A DNA stretch of 10,327 bases from Pseudonocardiaceae bacterium (GTDB taxonomy: Bacteria; Actinomycetota; Actinomycetes; Mycobacteriales; Pseudonocardiaceae). The position numbers and the translations under genes are program-made. The notes beneath the pieces are model-generated. The model was not told the origin of the DNA, searched no databases, and was given only the letters and a program-made list of their open reading frames with translations. Positions 1 to 7,435 of the stretch are shown in pieces. How positions within the stretch are numbered: the stretch's first letter is position 1; the number at the start of each line of letters is the position of its first letter. The stretch spans positions 1-10,327 of the forward strand of contig JAICSB010000079.1 in assembly GCA_025937115.1 (NCBI GenBank), given 5' to 3'.

Positions 1-1395
1 CCCGACCGCTACATCGAGGGCACCTGCCCGATCTGCGGCTACGACAGTGCCCGCGGGGACCAGTGCGACAATTGCGGCAACCAGCTCGACCCGGCCGACC
101 TGATCAAACCACGGTCCAAAATCAACGGCGAAACCCCAAAGTTCGTGCAGACCGAGCACCTGTTCCTCGACCTGCCGGCGTTCACCAAGGCGCTCGGTGG
201 ATGGCTGTCCACCCGCACCGAGTGGCGACCCAATGTGCTGAAGTTCTCGCTGAACCTGCTGGACGATCTGCGGCCGCGCCCGATCACCCGCGACCTCGAC
301 TGGGGGGTGCGGGTCCCGCTGGACGGCTGGCGCGACGCGCCGATGAAGCGGTTCTACGTCTGGTTCGACGCGGTGATCGGGTACCTGTCAGCGTCGGTGG
401 AGTGGGCGGTGCGCTCGGGTGACCCGGACGCGTGGCAGGCCTGGTGGTGCGACCCGGACGCCCGTTCGTACTACTTCATGGGCAAGGACAACATCACCTT
501 CCACTCCCAGATCTGGCCCGCCATGCTGCTCGGCCAGAACGGGGCTGGGGATCGCGGCGGCGAGCCCGGGCCGTTCGGCACGCTGAACCTGCCCACCGAG
601 GTGGTGTCCAGCGAGTTCCTCACCATGAGCGGCTCGAAGTTCTCCACCTCGCGCGGGACGGTGATCTACGTCGGGGACTTCCTGCGCGAGTTCGGCGCGG
701 ACACCCTGCGCTACTTCATCTCGGTGGCCGGCCCCGAGACCCAGGACACCGATTTCACCTGGGACGAATTCGTCCGTCGGGTCAACTTCGAGCTGGCCAA
801 CGAGTGGGGCAACCTGGTCAACCGCTCCATCGCGATGGCCCACCGCAACGTCGGCGCGGTCCCGACACCAGCCGTGCTGCAGGACGCCGATTCCGAACTG
901 CTGGCCACCTCGCGGGCGGCCTTCGACACCGTCGGGGCCCTGCTGGAGCGCAACCGGGTCAAGGCCGCGATCGGCGAGGCGATGCGCGTGGTGAGCGCGG
1001 CGAACAAGTACCTGTCCGAGCAGGAACCGTGGAAGCGCAAGGATGACCCCGAGCGCCGGGACACCATCCTGTACACCGCGCTGCAGGTCGTCTCCGACGC
1101 CAACACACTGCTCACCCCGTTCCTGCCGCACGCCGCCCAGCAGGTGCACGAGCAGCTCGGCGGCACCGGAATATGGTCGGCCCAGCCGCAGATCCGGACG
1201 GTCAGCGAAATCGTCGCGGGCTCTGGCCCCGACTACCCGGTGATCACTGGTGACTACGCCGCGGAACAGGCCCGCTGGACCAGCATCCCCATCGAGCCCG
1301 GCCGCCCCCTAGCCAAACCAACCCCCCTGTTCACCAAACTGGACCCCGGCTTGGGGCAATCGGGGCCCAGCTGGGCCCCGATTGAAGCCTCGTGA
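1..1395 (+). CDS. metG: Methionyl-tRNA synthetase, 3' part (5' end outside window)
   Basis: Cytoplasmic class I aminoacyl-tRNA synthetase that attaches methionine to tRNA-Met using ATP. The frame is open from base 1, giving 464 visible residues; the N-terminal HIGH half of the Rossmann domain lies upstream. Visible residues 9/12 and 22/25 form a CPIC...CDNC zinc knuckle. [10 protein letters not shown] (119-128) belongs to the catalytic fold, KFSTS (213-217) stands where KMSKS is expected, and [10 protein letters not shown] (267-276) opens the helical anticodon-binding domain. From memory, mycobacterial MetRS lacks the zinc cysteines and keeps KMSKS, whereas streptomycete-type enzymes look like this one, so the KFSTS variant is probably lineage-typical and not a defect. 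No dimerisation domain follows; the protein ends in a short tail ending WAPIEAS. The tail's last codons contain a 28-bp palindrome, and the TGA stop lies inside a dispersed repeat. tatD follows 25 nt later on the same strand. Confidence 0.97.
   Translation, partial: PDRYIEGTCPICGYDSARGDQCDNCGNQLDPADLIKPRSKINGETPKFVQTEHLFLDLPAFTKALGGWLSTRTEWRPNVLKFSLNLLDDLRPRPITRDLDWGVRVPLDGWRDAPMKRFYVWFDAVIGYLSASVEWAVRSGDPDAWQAWWCDPDARSYYFMGKDNITFHSQIWPAMLLGQNGAGDRGGEPGPFGTLNLPTEVVSSEFLTMSGSKFSTSRGTVIYVGDFLREFGADTLRYFISVAGPETQDTDFTWDEFVRRVNFELANEWGNLVNRSIAMAHRNVGAVPTPAVLQDADSELLATSRAAFDTVGALLERNRVKAAIGEAMRVVSAANKYLSEQEPWKRKDDPERRDTILYTALQVVSDANTLLTPFLPHAAQQVHEQLGGTGIWSAQPQIRTVSEIVAGSGPDYPVITGDYAAEQARWTSIPIEPGRPLAKPTPLFTKLDPGLGQSGPSWAPIEAS
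1357..1384. repeat. Perfect 28-bp palindrome in the 3' end of metG
   Basis: The 14 bases CAATCGGGGCCCAG are followed directly by their exact reverse complement. As RNA this would fold into a 12-bp GC-rich stem with an AGCT loop. It encodes part of the last residues of MetRS and ends 4 nt before the palindromic repeat at 1389. No T-run follows, so a classical intrinsic terminator is not evident. A transcript-end stem, an mRNA 3'-stabilising structure or a DNA-binding site are all possible. Confidence 0.85.
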
Positions 1396-1434
1396 GTGCG
1401 AAACAGTGTTATAGCACCTGATGCCACTCACGAG
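1389..1434. repeat. Dispersed palindromic repeat, copy 1 (metG/tatD junction)
   Basis: Arms CTCGTGAGTG (1389-1398) and CACTCACGAG (1425-1434) are exact reverse complements. An inner imperfect stem (CAGTG at 1404-1408 against CAC-CTG at 1415-1420, one bulged C) lies around a TTATAG centre. Over 1390-1435 it matches copy 2 (4585-4630) at 39 of 46 positions with no gaps. It supplies the metG stop codon (TGA 1393-1395) and the tatD start codon (ATG 1421). It encodes no transposase, and I do not recognise it as a named family. Confidence 0.85.
1392..1421 (+). other. Nine-codon coupling frame inside repeat copy 1
   Basis: A GTG at 1392 overlaps the metG stop as GTGA. It opens a frame reading MSAKQCYST, which ends at TGA 1419-1421 and overlaps the tatD ATG by one base (TGATG). 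Ribosomes finishing metG could therefore reinitiate and be handed to tatD. There is no Shine-Dalgarno sequence and no evidence of expression; this is a reading-frame observation only. Confidence 0.25.
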
Positions 1435-2305
1435 CGGCTTGCCGCCACCTCCGCAGCGGTTGCCGGCGACGGTCATCGACGCGCATACGCATTTGGACGC
1501 ATGCGGGGCAACCGACGCGGTGGGTGTTGGGGCGGCGCTGGACCGCGCGGGGGCGGTCGGGGTCGCCGCGGTGGTGACGGTGGCCGATGACATGGCCTCG
1601 GCGCGCTGGGTGGTGTCGGCGTCGAGCTGGGACGAGCGGGTGTTCGCGGCGGTGGCGCTGCATCCCACCCGCACCGCAACGATGACCGACGCCGACCGCG
1701 CCGAGCTCGAGCAGCTTGTGCGGCAACCCCGGGTGGTGGCCGTGGGGGAGACCGGCCTGGACTACTACTGGACGCAACGCGATCCGCGTTGCGCGCCACC
1801 GGAGACGCAGCGGGAGGCCTACCGCTGGCACATCGACCTCGCCAAGCGGGTCGGCAAGCCGCTGATGATCCACGATCGGGACGCACACGGCGACGTGCTG
1901 GCGGTGCTCGAGCAGGAAGGGCCACCGCAGACCGTCATCTTCCACTGCTTCTCCGGGGATTCCGCGATGGCGCGGATCTGCGTCGATGCCGGTTATGTCC
2001 TGTCTTTCTCCGGCACGGTGACTTTCCGCAACGCTCGCGAGTTACGCGAGGCGGCGATGCTGGTCCCGGACGGGCAGTTGCTGGTGGAGACCGACGCCCC
2101 GTTCCTCACCCCGCATCCGTACCGGGGAAGGCCCAACGAACCGGTCAACCTGCCCTACACCGTCCGGGATCTCGCCGCGCTGCGCGGCCAGGACGTGACC
2201 GAGTTCGCGGCGTCAAGCTGCGCCAACGCCGCGCGAATCTTCGGATTCAGGCCGCCAGCTACCAAGAATCACTTCAGTGCGACCGATACCGCTGGACGTT
2301 CCTGA
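1421..2305 (+). CDS. tatD: TatD-family metal-dependent hydrolase (3'-5' DNase type)
   Basis: Cytoplasmic TIM-barrel enzyme of the amidohydrolase superfamily; characterised TatD proteins are metal-dependent 3'-5' exonucleases acting on DNA, and the name does not imply a Tat-export role. The 294 residues carry the full ligand set: HTH at 22-24, Glu110 in [10 protein letters not shown], His151 in [10 protein letters not shown], His175 in FHCFSGD and Asp225 in [14 protein letters not shown] 1421 was chosen because it is the first start after the metG stop and adds only a short proline-rich leader before [12 protein letters not shown]. No Shine-Dalgarno sequence precedes it; translation is either coupled to metG through the repeat frame or leaderless. 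In M. tuberculosis tatD also lies directly upstream of rpfB. The specific substrate here is not shown by sequence. Confidence 0.95.
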   Translation: MPLTSGLPPPPQRLPATVIDAHTHLDACGATDAVGVGAALDRAGAVGVAAVVTVADDMASARWVVSASSWDERVFAAVALHPTRTATMTDADRAELEQLVRQPRVVAVGETGLDYYWTQRDPRCAPPETQREAYRWHIDLAKRVGKPLMIHDRDAHGDVLAVLEQEGPPQTVIFHCFSGDSAMARICVDAGYVLSFSGTVTFRNARELREAAMLVPDGQLLVETDAPFLTPHPYRGRPNEPVNLPYTVRDLAALRGQDVTEFAASSCANAARIFGFRPPATKNHFSATDTAGRS

Positions 2306-2337
2306 CCGCTCAATCGGCGACACTTCCCAAGAAATGT

Positions 2338-2366
2338 TTGCGTACTCGGCTACGAACCGTTACCGT
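2338..2366 (+). promoter_or_regulatory. Candidate rpfB promoter
   Basis: TTGCGT (2338-2343) and TACCGT (2361-2366) fit a sigma-70-type -35 and an actinobacterial TANNNT -10, with a 17-nt spacer. This would start transcription near 2373 and give rpfB a leader of roughly 175 nt. The -10 overlaps the direct repeat at 2359-2374. It is found by eye only; no other pair in the 241-nt gap between tatD and rpfB looked better. Confidence 0.35.
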
Positions 2367-2374
2367 TCCGTCAC
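2359..2374 (+). promoter_or_regulatory. Direct repeat GTTAC-N6-GTCAC, possible MtrA-type site
   Basis: GTTAC (2359-2363) and GTCAC (2370-2374) repeat at an 11-bp period, one helical turn, the layout bound by OmpR-family response regulators. MtrA is such a regulator, its sites are GTNAC-like direct repeats, and rpfB is a reported MtrA target in M. tuberculosis. The same stretch also holds an imperfect inverted repeat, GAAC (2354-2357) against GTTC (2365-2368). Assignment to MtrA is inference. Confidence 0.35.
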
Positions 2375-2442
2375 TGTCAGCCGGGATGGGGTAGTTCCGG
2401 CACGGGGATGTGGATCGCTGTCGGCGGCGTCACGGCCGTGCG

Positions 2443-2476
2443 GGCAGGGATCCGTCGGGATGAGCCTGCCTTCTTT
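2443..2476 (+). terminator. Terminator-like hairpin in the rpfB leader
   Basis: GGCAGG (2443-2448) pairs with CCTGCC (2465-2470). ATCC (2450-2453) and GGAT (2458-2461) form an upper stem closed by a GTCG loop, and the T-rich run TTCTTT (2471-2476) follows at once. It lies about 70 nt before the chosen rpfB start, where an attenuator or riboswitch expression platform would sit. Reported work in M. tuberculosis describes an RNA switch with an intrinsic terminator upstream of rpfB. I do not recognise a ligand-binding domain in the preceding 70 nt. Confidence 0.4.
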
Positions 2477-2546
2477 GTGGAGGTGGGCGTCTACTCCCGG
2501 TTGTTCTCGTGCTTCCCCTGCCCGGAACTGCGACGACTGGACATTG

Positions 2547-3668
2547 GTGACCACTCGTACGTTCGTCAGAGGCACGCTGGTAGCTACCATGCTGGCATTG
2601 ACAACCGGCACTGCCTCAGTTCTCACCATGGACAAGACCATCACCGTCACGGTGGACGGTGAGCAGCGGACCATCCACACATTCGCTTCCTCCGTCGCGG
2701 GCGCGCTGGAATCCGCGGGGCTTCGCGTCGATGAGCAGGACGCGCTGGCCCCCACTGCGAACAGTGCCGTCGAGGACGGCAGTCGGATCGTGCTCAGGCG
2801 CGCCCGACCGCTCGCGCTGACCGTCGACGGGACCCAGCACGAGATCTGGACCACCGCCCTCACCGTCGACACCGCGTTGCAGCAGGTGGGGATGAAGGCC
2901 CCGGCCATGCAGCTGTCGGCCGATCGGTCCCGGCGCATTCCGCTGGAGGGCATGGCTCTGGTGGTGCAGATCGCGAAGCCGATCACTCTGCTCGATGGGG
3001 GCCAGCCGGCGAAGGAGATCCAGGCAACCGCGCTGTCGGTCGGTGATCTGCTTACCCAGCTAGGCGTTCCGTTGCAGGACCGCGACCTGGTCACGCCGGC
3101 ACGAAACTCGCCGGTCCTGCCTGGGATGACAGTGGAGGTGACCCGCGTGGTCACCGAGGAGCGTACTTACAAGCAACTCGTCGCGCCCCCGGTCAAGAAG
3201 GTCAGAGATCCCCGGCTGCCGATCGGCAGTGAGGTCGTTGAAGATCCTGGCGCCCCGGGCGAGCAGATCGTCACGTTCCGGGTCACCCTGGCCAATGGTC
3301 AAGAAGCCGACCGCAAGCAGCTCGCCGCCCAGGAGGTCACGCCGGCGCGGCCGGCCCGGGTCCGGGTGGGTGCGAAGGGGTCCGGGCAGGGGTCCGCGCA
3401 GCGGTATACCGCCACTGGGGCCACCGTGTGGGATCAACTGGCGCGATGCGAGTCCGGCGGCAACTGGGCCGCCAACTCGGGCAACGGTTATTACGGCGGC
3501 CTGCAGTTCGACAAGGCCACCTGGAGCGCGAACGGCGGTAACCAGTACGCGCCCTACCCGAACCAGGCGAGCCGCGAGCAACAGATCGAGATCGCCCAGC
3601 GGGTCCGCAACGCCCGCGGCAACTACCACGCCTGGCCAACCTGCTCAGCCGAGGTCGGCCTGGCCTAG
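2547..3668 (+). CDS. rpfB: Resuscitation-promoting factor RpfB
   Basis: Exported lysozyme-like peptidoglycan hydrolase that promotes regrowth of resting cells. From GTG 2547 it has 373 residues, close to the roughly 360 of M. tuberculosis RpfB, with the same order of parts. A basic N-terminus and hydrophobic segment (about 10-27) are followed by three DUF348 ubiquitin-like repeats (about 30-75, 83-126 and 143-185), a G5 domain (about 201-277, with [12 protein letters not shown]) and a C-terminal Rpf domain (about 295-370). The Rpf domain has the catalytic glutamate E302 in RCESGGNW and the cysteine pair C301/C366. The lipobox cysteine of the mycobacterial protein is replaced by Met28 (SVLTMDKT). 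The start was chosen to leave a short signal sequence; TTG 2544 or ATG 2460 are alternatives, and none has a clear Shine-Dalgarno sequence. A 241-nt upstream gap holds the candidate promoter and leader hairpin. ksgA follows after 61 nt. Confidence 0.95.
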   Translation: MTTRTFVRGTLVATMLALTTGTASVLTMDKTITVTVDGEQRTIHTFASSVAGALESAGLRVDEQDALAPTANSAVEDGSRIVLRRARPLALTVDGTQHEIWTTALTVDTALQQVGMKAPAMQLSADRSRRIPLEGMALVVQIAKPITLLDGGQPAKEIQATALSVGDLLTQLGVPLQDRDLVTPARNSPVLPGMTVEVTRVVTEERTYKQLVAPPVKKVRDPRLPIGSEVVEDPGAPGEQIVTFRVTLANGQEADRKQLAAQEVTPARPARVRVGAKGSGQGSAQRYTATGATVWDQLARCESGGNWAANSGNGYYGGLQFDKATWSANGGNQYAPYPNQASREQQIEIAQRVRNARGNYHAWPTCSAEVGLA

Positions 3669-3673
3669 TCTCA

Positions 3674-3737
3674 CCCGTCATGGAGACATATCGGGGCTAT
3701 CGGGCGCCTGGCCACCCCGGCAAGTCTCCATGACGGG
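3674..3737. repeat. 14-bp-arm inverted repeat across the rpfB/ksgA junction
   Basis: Arms CCCGTCATGGAGAC (3674-3687) and GTCTCCATGACGGG (3724-3737) are exact reverse complements around 36 nt. Inside, CGGGG (3692-3696) can pair with CCCCG (3715-3719). The right arm contains the ksgA start codon (ATG 3730-3732), so in a transcript running in from rpfB the start would be buried in a long GC-rich stem. It is unrelated in sequence to the repeat at 1389 and 4585. Confidence 0.85.
3680..3733 (+). CDS. Possible 17-residue leader peptide before ksgA
   Basis: ATG 3680, in the left arm of the inverted repeat and 11 nt after the rpfB stop, opens a frame [17 protein letters not shown]. It ends at TGA 3731-3733 and overlaps the ksgA ATG as ATGA. 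A ribosome on this frame would open the left arm and stop exactly at the ksgA start, a layout compatible with translational coupling. No Shine-Dalgarno sequence is seen, and a frame this short could be chance. Confidence 0.2.
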   Translation: METYRGYRAPGHPGKSP

Positions 3738-4590
3738 GTTGCTCGGGCCGGCTGAGTTGCGGACGTTGGCGCAGCGGCTGGGGGTGCGGCCGGCTAAGCG
3801 GCTTGGGCAGAACTTCGTGCATGACGCGAATACGGTGCGCCGGATCGTGGCGGCGGCCGGCTTATCCCCCGACGACGTCGTGCTGGAGGTCGGGCCTGGG
3901 CTGGGCTCGCTGACCCTGGCGTTGCTCGGCGCGGTGGACCGGGTGCTGGCCGTGGAAGTGGATCCGCTGCTGGCCGGCGCCTTGCCCGTCACGGTGGCCG
4001 ACCGCGCCCCGGAACGCGCCGCTGCGCTACGCATTCTGACCGCGGACGCACTTCGCGTGCGGCGGGCGGAGATCGTCGAGGCGGCTGGGGGTCTGGAACC
4101 CACCGCGCTGGTCGCGAACCTGCCCTACAACGTCGGTGTTCCCGTACTGCTGCATCTACTCGCCGAGCTGCCGAGCCTGCGCCGCGGGTTGGTGATGGTG
4201 CAGGCCGAGGTGGCCGACCGGCTGGCCGCCCCGCCGGGCAGCCGATGCTACGGCGCGCCCAGCGTCAAGGCGGCCTGGTTCGCCGACGTCCGCCGGGCCG
4301 GGCCGGTGCCCCGTGCGGTGTTCTGGCCGGTGCCTAATGTGGACTCCGGCCTGGTGGCCCTGACCAGCCGCCCGCAGCCGTCGACAGTGCCCAGGCAAGA
4401 GGTCTTCGCACTGGTCGATGCCGCCTTCGCGCAGCGGCGAAAGACGTTGCGGGCCGCCTTGGCCGGCTGGGCCGGTTCGGCAGCCTCCGCCGAGCAGCTG
4501 CTCCGGGCGGCCGGAATCGATCCCCGCAGCCGCGGCGAGCAGCTCTCCGTCGGAGACTTCGCGCGGATCGCCGCCGCTGCGCGGTCGTGA
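3730..4590 (+). CDS. ksgA: 16S rRNA (adenine(1518)-N6/adenine(1519)-N6)-dimethyltransferase KsgA/RsmA
   Basis: SAM-dependent enzyme that dimethylates two adjacent adenines in helix 45 of 16S rRNA late in 30S assembly; loss of the activity confers kasugamycin resistance. The 286-residue protein has LGQNFVHD (25-32), the SAM-binding motif [10 protein letters not shown] (51-59), the catalytic NLPY motif (130-133), [10 protein letters not shown] (198-207) and a C-terminal helical region with [12 protein letters not shown], all as expected of the family. The start at ATG 3730 aligns the protein closely with the mycobacterial one; the frame is open far upstream within rpfB but that part is not KsgA-like. 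The start lies in an inverted repeat without a Shine-Dalgarno sequence. The TGA stop lies inside repeat copy 2. Adjacency to rpfB and ispE is conserved in mycobacteria, where co-transcription is reported. Confidence 0.96.
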   Translation: MTGLLGPAELRTLAQRLGVRPAKRLGQNFVHDANTVRRIVAAAGLSPDDVVLEVGPGLGSLTLALLGAVDRVLAVEVDPLLAGALPVTVADRAPERAAALRILTADALRVRRAEIVEAAGGLEPTALVANLPYNVGVPVLLHLLAELPSLRRGLVMVQAEVADRLAAPPGSRCYGAPSVKAAWFADVRRAGPVPRAVFWPVPNVDSGLVALTSRPQPSTVPRQEVFALVDAAFAQRRKTLRAALAGWAGSAASAEQLLRAAGIDPRSRGEQLSVGDFARIAAAARS

Positions 4591-4628
4591 GTGGCAAACA
4601 GTGTTATGGCACTGAACGCCACTCACGA
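4585..4628. repeat. Dispersed palindromic repeat, copy 2 (ksgA/ispE junction)
   Basis: Arms TCGTGAGTGGC (4585-4595) and GCCACTCACGA (4618-4628) are exact reverse complements. An inner stem CAGTG/CACTG (4599-4603, 4610-4614) closes a six-base TTATGG loop. It is the more symmetrical of the two copies. It carries the ksgA stop codon (TGA 4588-4590), and its right half supplies the putative -35 element of ispE. It could end ksgA transcripts or protect their 3' ends, but there is no T-run. Confidence 0.85.
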
Positions 4629-4640
4629 GCACCGTACGCT
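4612..4640 (+). promoter_or_regulatory. Candidate leaderless promoter of ispE
   Basis: TACGCT (4635-4640) fits the TANNNT -10 consensus and CTGAAC (4612-4617) is a weak -35 at a 17-nt spacing. The predicted transcription start falls at about 4646-4648, on the GTG start codon of ispE. That fits a leaderless mRNA, common in actinobacteria, and would explain why ispE has no Shine-Dalgarno sequence. It is a by-eye call. Confidence 0.4.
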
Positions 4641-4650
4641 AGTACGGTGC
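4629..4650. promoter_or_regulatory. Operator-like palindrome over the ispE start
   Basis: GCACCGTAC (4629-4637) and GTACGGTGC (4642-4650) are exact 9-bp inverted arms around GCTA. The palindrome covers the candidate -10 and the GTG start at 4647 and begins directly after repeat copy 2. Short-spacer palindromes of this kind are typical of TetR-family operators, but no regulator gene is in the window. It could equally fold as a hairpin in read-through RNA and hide the ispE start. Confidence 0.45.
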
Positions 4651-5623
4651 TGTCTGTGGTGCCGCAACCGGTCACCGTGCGCGTCCCGGCCAAGGTGAAC
4701 CTGTATCTAGCCGTGGGTGGCCTGCGCGGCGACGGCTACCACGAGCTGACCAGCGTATTTCAGGCGCTATCGATGCTCGACGAGGTGACCGTCGCGGCCA
4801 CCGACGAGCCCGGGGTGCAGGTATACGGCGAGGGTGCCGCGATGGTGCCAACCGACGGCCGGAATCTGGCGTGGCGTGCGGTCCTGCTGCTCGCCGAGCG
4901 CGTCGGACGACGACCCTCGGTGCGGGTGGTCCTGCGCAAAGCCATCCCGGTGGCCGGCGGCATGGCCGGCGGCAGTGCCGACGCGGCGGGCACGCTGGTC
5001 GCCCTGGCCGGGCTGTGGCGCCTGGATATCAGTCGAGAAGAGTTGACCGCACTGGCCGCTGGGCTGGGTAGCGATGTGCCGTTCGCGTTATGCGGCGGCA
5101 CCGCGATGGGCACCGGGCGCGGTGAGTCCTTGGTGCCGGTGCTGGCGCGGCATTCGTTTCATTGGGTGATCGCGCTGGATCACCGCGGCCTGTCCACACC
5201 GGAGGTCTACCGGGAGTTGGATCGGCTCCGCCATGGTGCGCCGCAGTCGTTGCAGCGGCTCGGCGACGTCGAGCCGCTGCTGGAGGCGCTGGCGTCGGGG
5301 GACCCTCGGCGGCTCGCATTGCTGCTCGGAAACGATCTGCAGGCCGCGGCGGTCTCGCTGCGCCCCACGCTGCGCCGCACGCTGCGCGCCGGTGTCGACG
5401 CCGGGGCACTGGCCGGCATCATCTCGGGATCGGGGCCGAGCTGTGCGTTCCTGTGCACCGACGGCGACGCCGCGGTCCGGGTTGCCGCCGAGCTGGCCGG
5501 AGCCGGCGTGTGCCGCACCGTCCGGGTAGCCACCGGCCCGGTGCCCGGTGCCCGCATTGTGGAGGATTCGCGCCCGATGCCGCCCCACCCTGGGCCGCCT
5601 CACGAACCCCTGGCGCACGCCTG

Positions 5624-5624
<1 letters not shown>
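4647..5624 (+). CDS. ispE: 4-diphosphocytidyl-2-C-methyl-D-erythritol kinase
   Basis: GHMP-family kinase of the MEP pathway: it phosphorylates the 2-hydroxyl of CDP-methylerythritol with ATP, on the way to the isopentenyl units used for polyprenyl lipid carriers and quinones. The 325 residues show PAKVNLYL with Lys16, the glycine-rich ATP loop [15 protein letters not shown] (101-115), Asp143 in LGSDVPFAL and the GHMP C-terminal motif [12 protein letters not shown] (257-268). GTG 4647 is preferred because it leaves a short leader before [10 protein letters not shown], as in mycobacterial IspE. An in-frame GTG at 4587, overlapping the ksgA stop as GTGA, would add 20 residues read from the repeat. 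The C-terminus has an extra proline-rich tail beyond the family core. The stop overlaps the next gene's ATG by one base (TGATG), implying translational coupling. Confidence 0.95.
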
Positions 5625-7387
<1,763 letters not shown>

Positions 7388-7397
7388 CCGCCATCGG

Positions 7398-7416
7398 GTG
7401 CGGGTTTGCCCAGCAC
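7398..7416 (+). other. Small hairpin in the ABC-F/ligase gap
   Basis: GTGCGGG (7398-7404) pairs with CCC and GCAC (7409-7416) with one bulged A and a TTTG loop, giving seven base pairs. It lies between the ABC-F stop and the Shine-Dalgarno sequence of the ligase gene. No T-run follows, so it may be an RNA-processing or weak attenuation structure, or chance. Confidence 0.3.
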
Positions 7417-7422
7417 AGCCGT

Positions 7423-7429
7423 AAGGTGG
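7423..7429 (+). promoter_or_regulatory. Ribosome binding site fixing the ligase start
   Basis: AAGGTGG ends 6 nt before GTG 7436 and is the clearest Shine-Dalgarno sequence in the window. It supports GTG 7436 over ATG 7406 or ATG 7505. The resulting N-terminus MSRF matches what I recall of the M. tuberculosis homologue Pks16. Confidence 0.7.
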
Positions 7430-7435
7430 CCGTTT

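Noticed and set aside
388..1149. Long minus-strand open frame opposite metG (253 codons), and similar ones opposite tatD, ksgA, ispE and the ligase gene
   Set aside because: High GC at third codon positions leaves long open antisense frames. Their translations are Arg/Pro/Gly/Ala-rich, with no recognisable domain, and each lies opposite a firmly identified gene.
1409..1421. Leaderless tatD promoter using TTATAG in repeat copy 1
   Set aside because: The hexamer is 7 nt from ATG 1421, but it lacks the TANNNT pattern and no -35 lies at the right distance. Coupling to metG is the simpler reading.
2277..2546. Long N-terminal extension of RpfB from ATG 2277
   Set aside because: It would overlap the tatD end, put about 90 non-homologous residues before the signal sequence, and run through the promoter-like and terminator-like sites. 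A shorter start fits the usual RpfB length.
2306..2546. A ydaO-type cyclic-di-AMP riboswitch before rpfB
   Set aside because: Such riboswitches do precede some actinobacterial cell-wall hydrolase genes, but I could not find their conserved purine-rich core motifs here.
3229..3729. N-terminal extension of KsgA through rpfB
   Set aside because: The extension is the out-of-frame reading of the rpfB coding region. KsgA similarity starts right after ATG 3730.
5162..5623. Upstream extension of the ABC-F frame by 154 codons
   Set aside because: The extension overlaps ispE in another frame and is low-complexity. The protein's family-like N-terminus begins at ATG 5624, which overlaps the ispE stop.
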